Positions 5,726-7,051 of a stretch of 7,051 nt of DNA are shown one piece after another; position 1 is the stretch's first letter; each line of letters begins with the position of its first letter. Source of the stretch: Deltaproteobacteria bacterium (GTDB lineage Bacteria; Myxococcota_A; Polyangia; Haliangiales; Haliangiaceae). The notes under the pieces were generated by a model. That model was not told the origin of the DNA and did no database searches. It saw only the letters and a list, made by a program, of their open reading frames with translations. The DNA lies in assembly GCA_013696695.1 (NCBI GenBank), contig JACCYD010000385.1, positions 1 to 7,051 on the forward strand, in the 5' to 3' direction. The position numbers and the translations under genes were made by a program.

Positions 5726-6523
5726 GTGCACTCGCGCAGCACTTCCTCGCAACTCGCCGCCGGTACGCTGCTCCACGCGCGGCGCGACAATCACGCGCGG
5801 CGCACGTTTCGCTACCCGGTCTACATGGCCGATCTCGATCTCGCGGAGCTGCCGGCGCTCGATCGCTCGCTGCGGTTGTTCTCGTATCGCCGGCGGAATC
5901 TGTACTCGCTCGACGACCGCGACTACGAGGGCGGCACGCTCGATCTCGCGGAGCTGCGCGCGGCGAACGGCCTCCCGGTTCCGGCGACGACGCGCCTGAT
6001 CACCAACCTCAAGACGCTGGGCTACGTGTTCAACCCGGTCAGCTTCTTCCTCGATTACGACGTGCGCGGTGCGCTGACGTCGGTGATCGCCGAGGTCAAC
6101 AACACCTACGGCGGTCGGCGCCGCTACGTGCTCGGCCCGGCACAGCGCCTACCCGACGTGCGCGGTCGCGTCGGGTTCCGCCACGTCCGCGAGCTCTTCG
6201 TGTCGCCGTTCCTGCACGGCGATGCGGACTACGAGTTCTGGTTCGACGCGCCGCTCGCCGGCGATCGGATCGCGATCTCGATGCACGTCGACGTCGGTGA
6301 CAATCGCGCGTTCATCGCGCGGTTCGACGCCGCGCTGCGCCCGCTCACCGATCGCGCGCTCGCCGGCGCGGCACTGCGCTACCCGCTGATGACGCTCCAG
6401 GTGATCTCGCTGATCCACCTCGAGGCGCTCGCGCTGCGGTTGCGCGGTGTCCCGTACCGCCGCCCCGACCGCGATCACCGTCCCATCACGTCGCCGCCCG
6501 CGATCTTGTCGCGCCCGCCGTGA
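5726..6523 (+). CDS. DUF1365 family protein of the Cfa-linked lipid cluster (265 aa)
   Basis: GTG 5726 gives MHSRSTSSQLAAGTLLHARR, the usual short N-terminus of the family ('...L..G.V.H.R..P..H.F.Y'). Conserved blocks follow in order: FRYPVYMADLDL (28-39), LGYVFNPVSFFLDYD (98-112), IAEVNNTYGGRRRYVL (121-136), HVRELFVSPFLHGDADYEFWF (153-173), LRYPLMTLQVISLIH (217-231) and GVPYRRP (241-247). This is a full-length DUF1365 protein. Its biochemical role is unknown. It is encoded beside COG2907-like oxidoreductases and Cfa-type methyltransferases across many proteobacteria, which implies a role in modification of membrane fatty acids. In-frame sequence upstream of 5726 is open to 5447 but lacks family similarity and covers the inverted ORF, so the GTG is preferred. 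The gene ends 102 bp before the chosen Cfa start. Its Pro/Arg-rich last 20 residues look non-conserved. Confidence 0.92.
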   Translation: MHSRSTSSQLAAGTLLHARRDNHARRTFRYPVYMADLDLAELPALDRSLRLFSYRRRNLYSLDDRDYEGGTLDLAELRAANGLPVPATTRLITNLKTLGYVFNPVSFFLDYDVRGALTSVIAEVNNTYGGRRRYVLGPAQRLPDVRGRVGFRHVRELFVSPFLHGDADYEFWFDAPLAGDRIAISMHVDVGDNRAFIARFDAALRPLTDRALAGAALRYPLMTLQVISLIHLEALALRLRGVPYRRPDRDHRPITSPPAILSRPP

Positions 6524-6625
6524 TCCGGAACGCCACTTCGCGCGTATCCCTCGCACACGATCCCGCATCCTTGCAGTAACGTGTCCTCGTTGTCGGGTGA
6601 CGTCGCGCATCCCTTGGTGGCTCGC

Positions 6626-7051
6626 ATGCCACCGCTCGTCCCACCCGCGGGCAGCGCGTTACGGTGGGCGGCGGTCGCGCGGTTGCGCAGTCGGTGGAGC
6701 GGTGGTCGCCTCGATCTCGAGATGCCGTCGGGTCAGACGCTGCGCCTCGGCGGCAGCGGGCGCGCCGAGGCGAGCGCTCGGATTCACGACGACCGACTGT
6801 TCCTCCGGTTACTACTGCGCGGCGAGCTCGGTGCAGGCGAGTCGTTCGTCGCTGGCGACTGGTCGAGCGACGACCTGGTGGCCGTGCTTCGCGTGTTCTT
6901 GCGCGCCACCAGCGCCCGCGGGCTCGAATCCCCGCTGACGCGGATCGCCCAGCTCCCCGCGCTGCGCCGTCATCGCCGCGCCGCGAACACCCGCGCCGGG
7001 AGCCAGCGCAACATCCACGCGCACTACGATCTCGGCAACCAGTTCTACCGG
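6626..7051 (+). CDS. cyclopropane-fatty-acid-synthase-type SAM methyltransferase, N-terminal part (3' end outside window)
   Basis: Frame 2 is open from just after the DUF1365 stop to the window's right edge. From ATG 6626 it gives 142 residues and continues beyond. Diagnostic stretches are RIHDDRLFLRLLLRGELGAG then ESFVAGDWSSDDLVAVLRVF (52-91) and NIHAHYDLGNQFYR (129-142). These match the N-terminal membrane-interacting region and the start of the SAM-binding domain of Cfa/mycolic-acid methyltransferases. The usual reaction transfers a methyl or methylene group from S-adenosylmethionine to a cis double bond of a phospholipid acyl chain at the membrane surface. The SAM-binding glycine loop and catalytic residues lie outside the window. 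Product type (cyclopropane, 10-methyl or furan precursor) cannot be decided here. Start choice is uncertain: GTG 6581, TTG 6590, TTG 6614 and GTG 6617 are in frame. ATG 6626 fits where similarity begins. No strong Shine-Dalgarno sequence is visible. It is probably expressed with DUF1365 or from the 102-bp gap. Confidence 0.9.
   Translation, partial: MPPLVPPAGSALRWAAVARLRSRWSGGRLDLEMPSGQTLRLGGSGRAEASARIHDDRLFLRLLLRGELGAGESFVAGDWSSDDLVAVLRVFLRATSARGLESPLTRIAQLPALRRHRRAANTRAGSQRNIHAHYDLGNQFYR

Noticed and set aside
6524..6625. Separate promoter or leaderless start for the Cfa-like gene (TAACGT at 6577-6582 before TTG 6590)
   Set aside because: The match to the pattern is poor (spacing 7, TTG start, weak hexamer) and the true start is uncertain, so I did not count it with the four good cases.

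Overview
The window is high-GC DNA with tightly packed genes and a strong G/C preference at third codon positions. The protein families point to a soil-type bacterium, most likely a myxobacterium (Myxococcota/Deltaproteobacteria). Those families are an ECF42-type sigma factor, a MerR-HTH/TPR fusion, a small secreted Cys-Cys protein of a type I associate with myxobacteria, and a FAD oxidoreductase/DUF1365/Cfa lipid cluster. The taxonomy is inference from gene content and composition only.

Layout: (1) 1-375 is the C-terminal part of an ECF42-like sigma factor that enters from the left. (2) 477-1019 encodes an unrecognised secreted protein. (3) On the minus strand, 3070 down to 1073 holds three closely spaced genes: an alpha/beta hydrolase with a basic tail, a MerR-HTH/TPR protein and a small exported Cys-Cys protein. 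This block converges with 477-1019. (4) From 3107, on the plus strand, a predicted lipoprotein overlaps by 4 bp a FAD-dependent oxidoreductase of the amine-oxidase-like type. These are followed by a DUF1365 protein (5726-6523) and the start of a cyclopropane-fatty-acid-synthase-type methyltransferase that runs off the right edge. The last three form a well-known lipid-modification neighbourhood in which a methyltransferase alters unsaturated acyl chains of membrane phospholipids and its two partners have accessory or unknown roles. (5) Between the oxidoreductase and DUF1365 lies a small inverted ORF (5693 to 5420) that reads through only if one base near 5606 is ignored, so it is a probable frameshifted gene.

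The most interesting signal is regulatory. Four start codons (477, 3107 and 5726 on plus; 2320 on minus) lack a convincing Shine-Dalgarno sequence. Each has a TANNNT hexamer ending exactly 6 nt upstream (TATCGT, TATGTT, TACAAT, TAGATT). This is the geometry of leaderless transcription, with the -10 box placed so that the RNA begins at or next to the start codon. A second genome-style signal is a large excess of CGATCG (about 32 by hand count, against 2-3 expected from composition). I see no CRISPR array, tRNA, rRNA, insertion sequence or phage gene.
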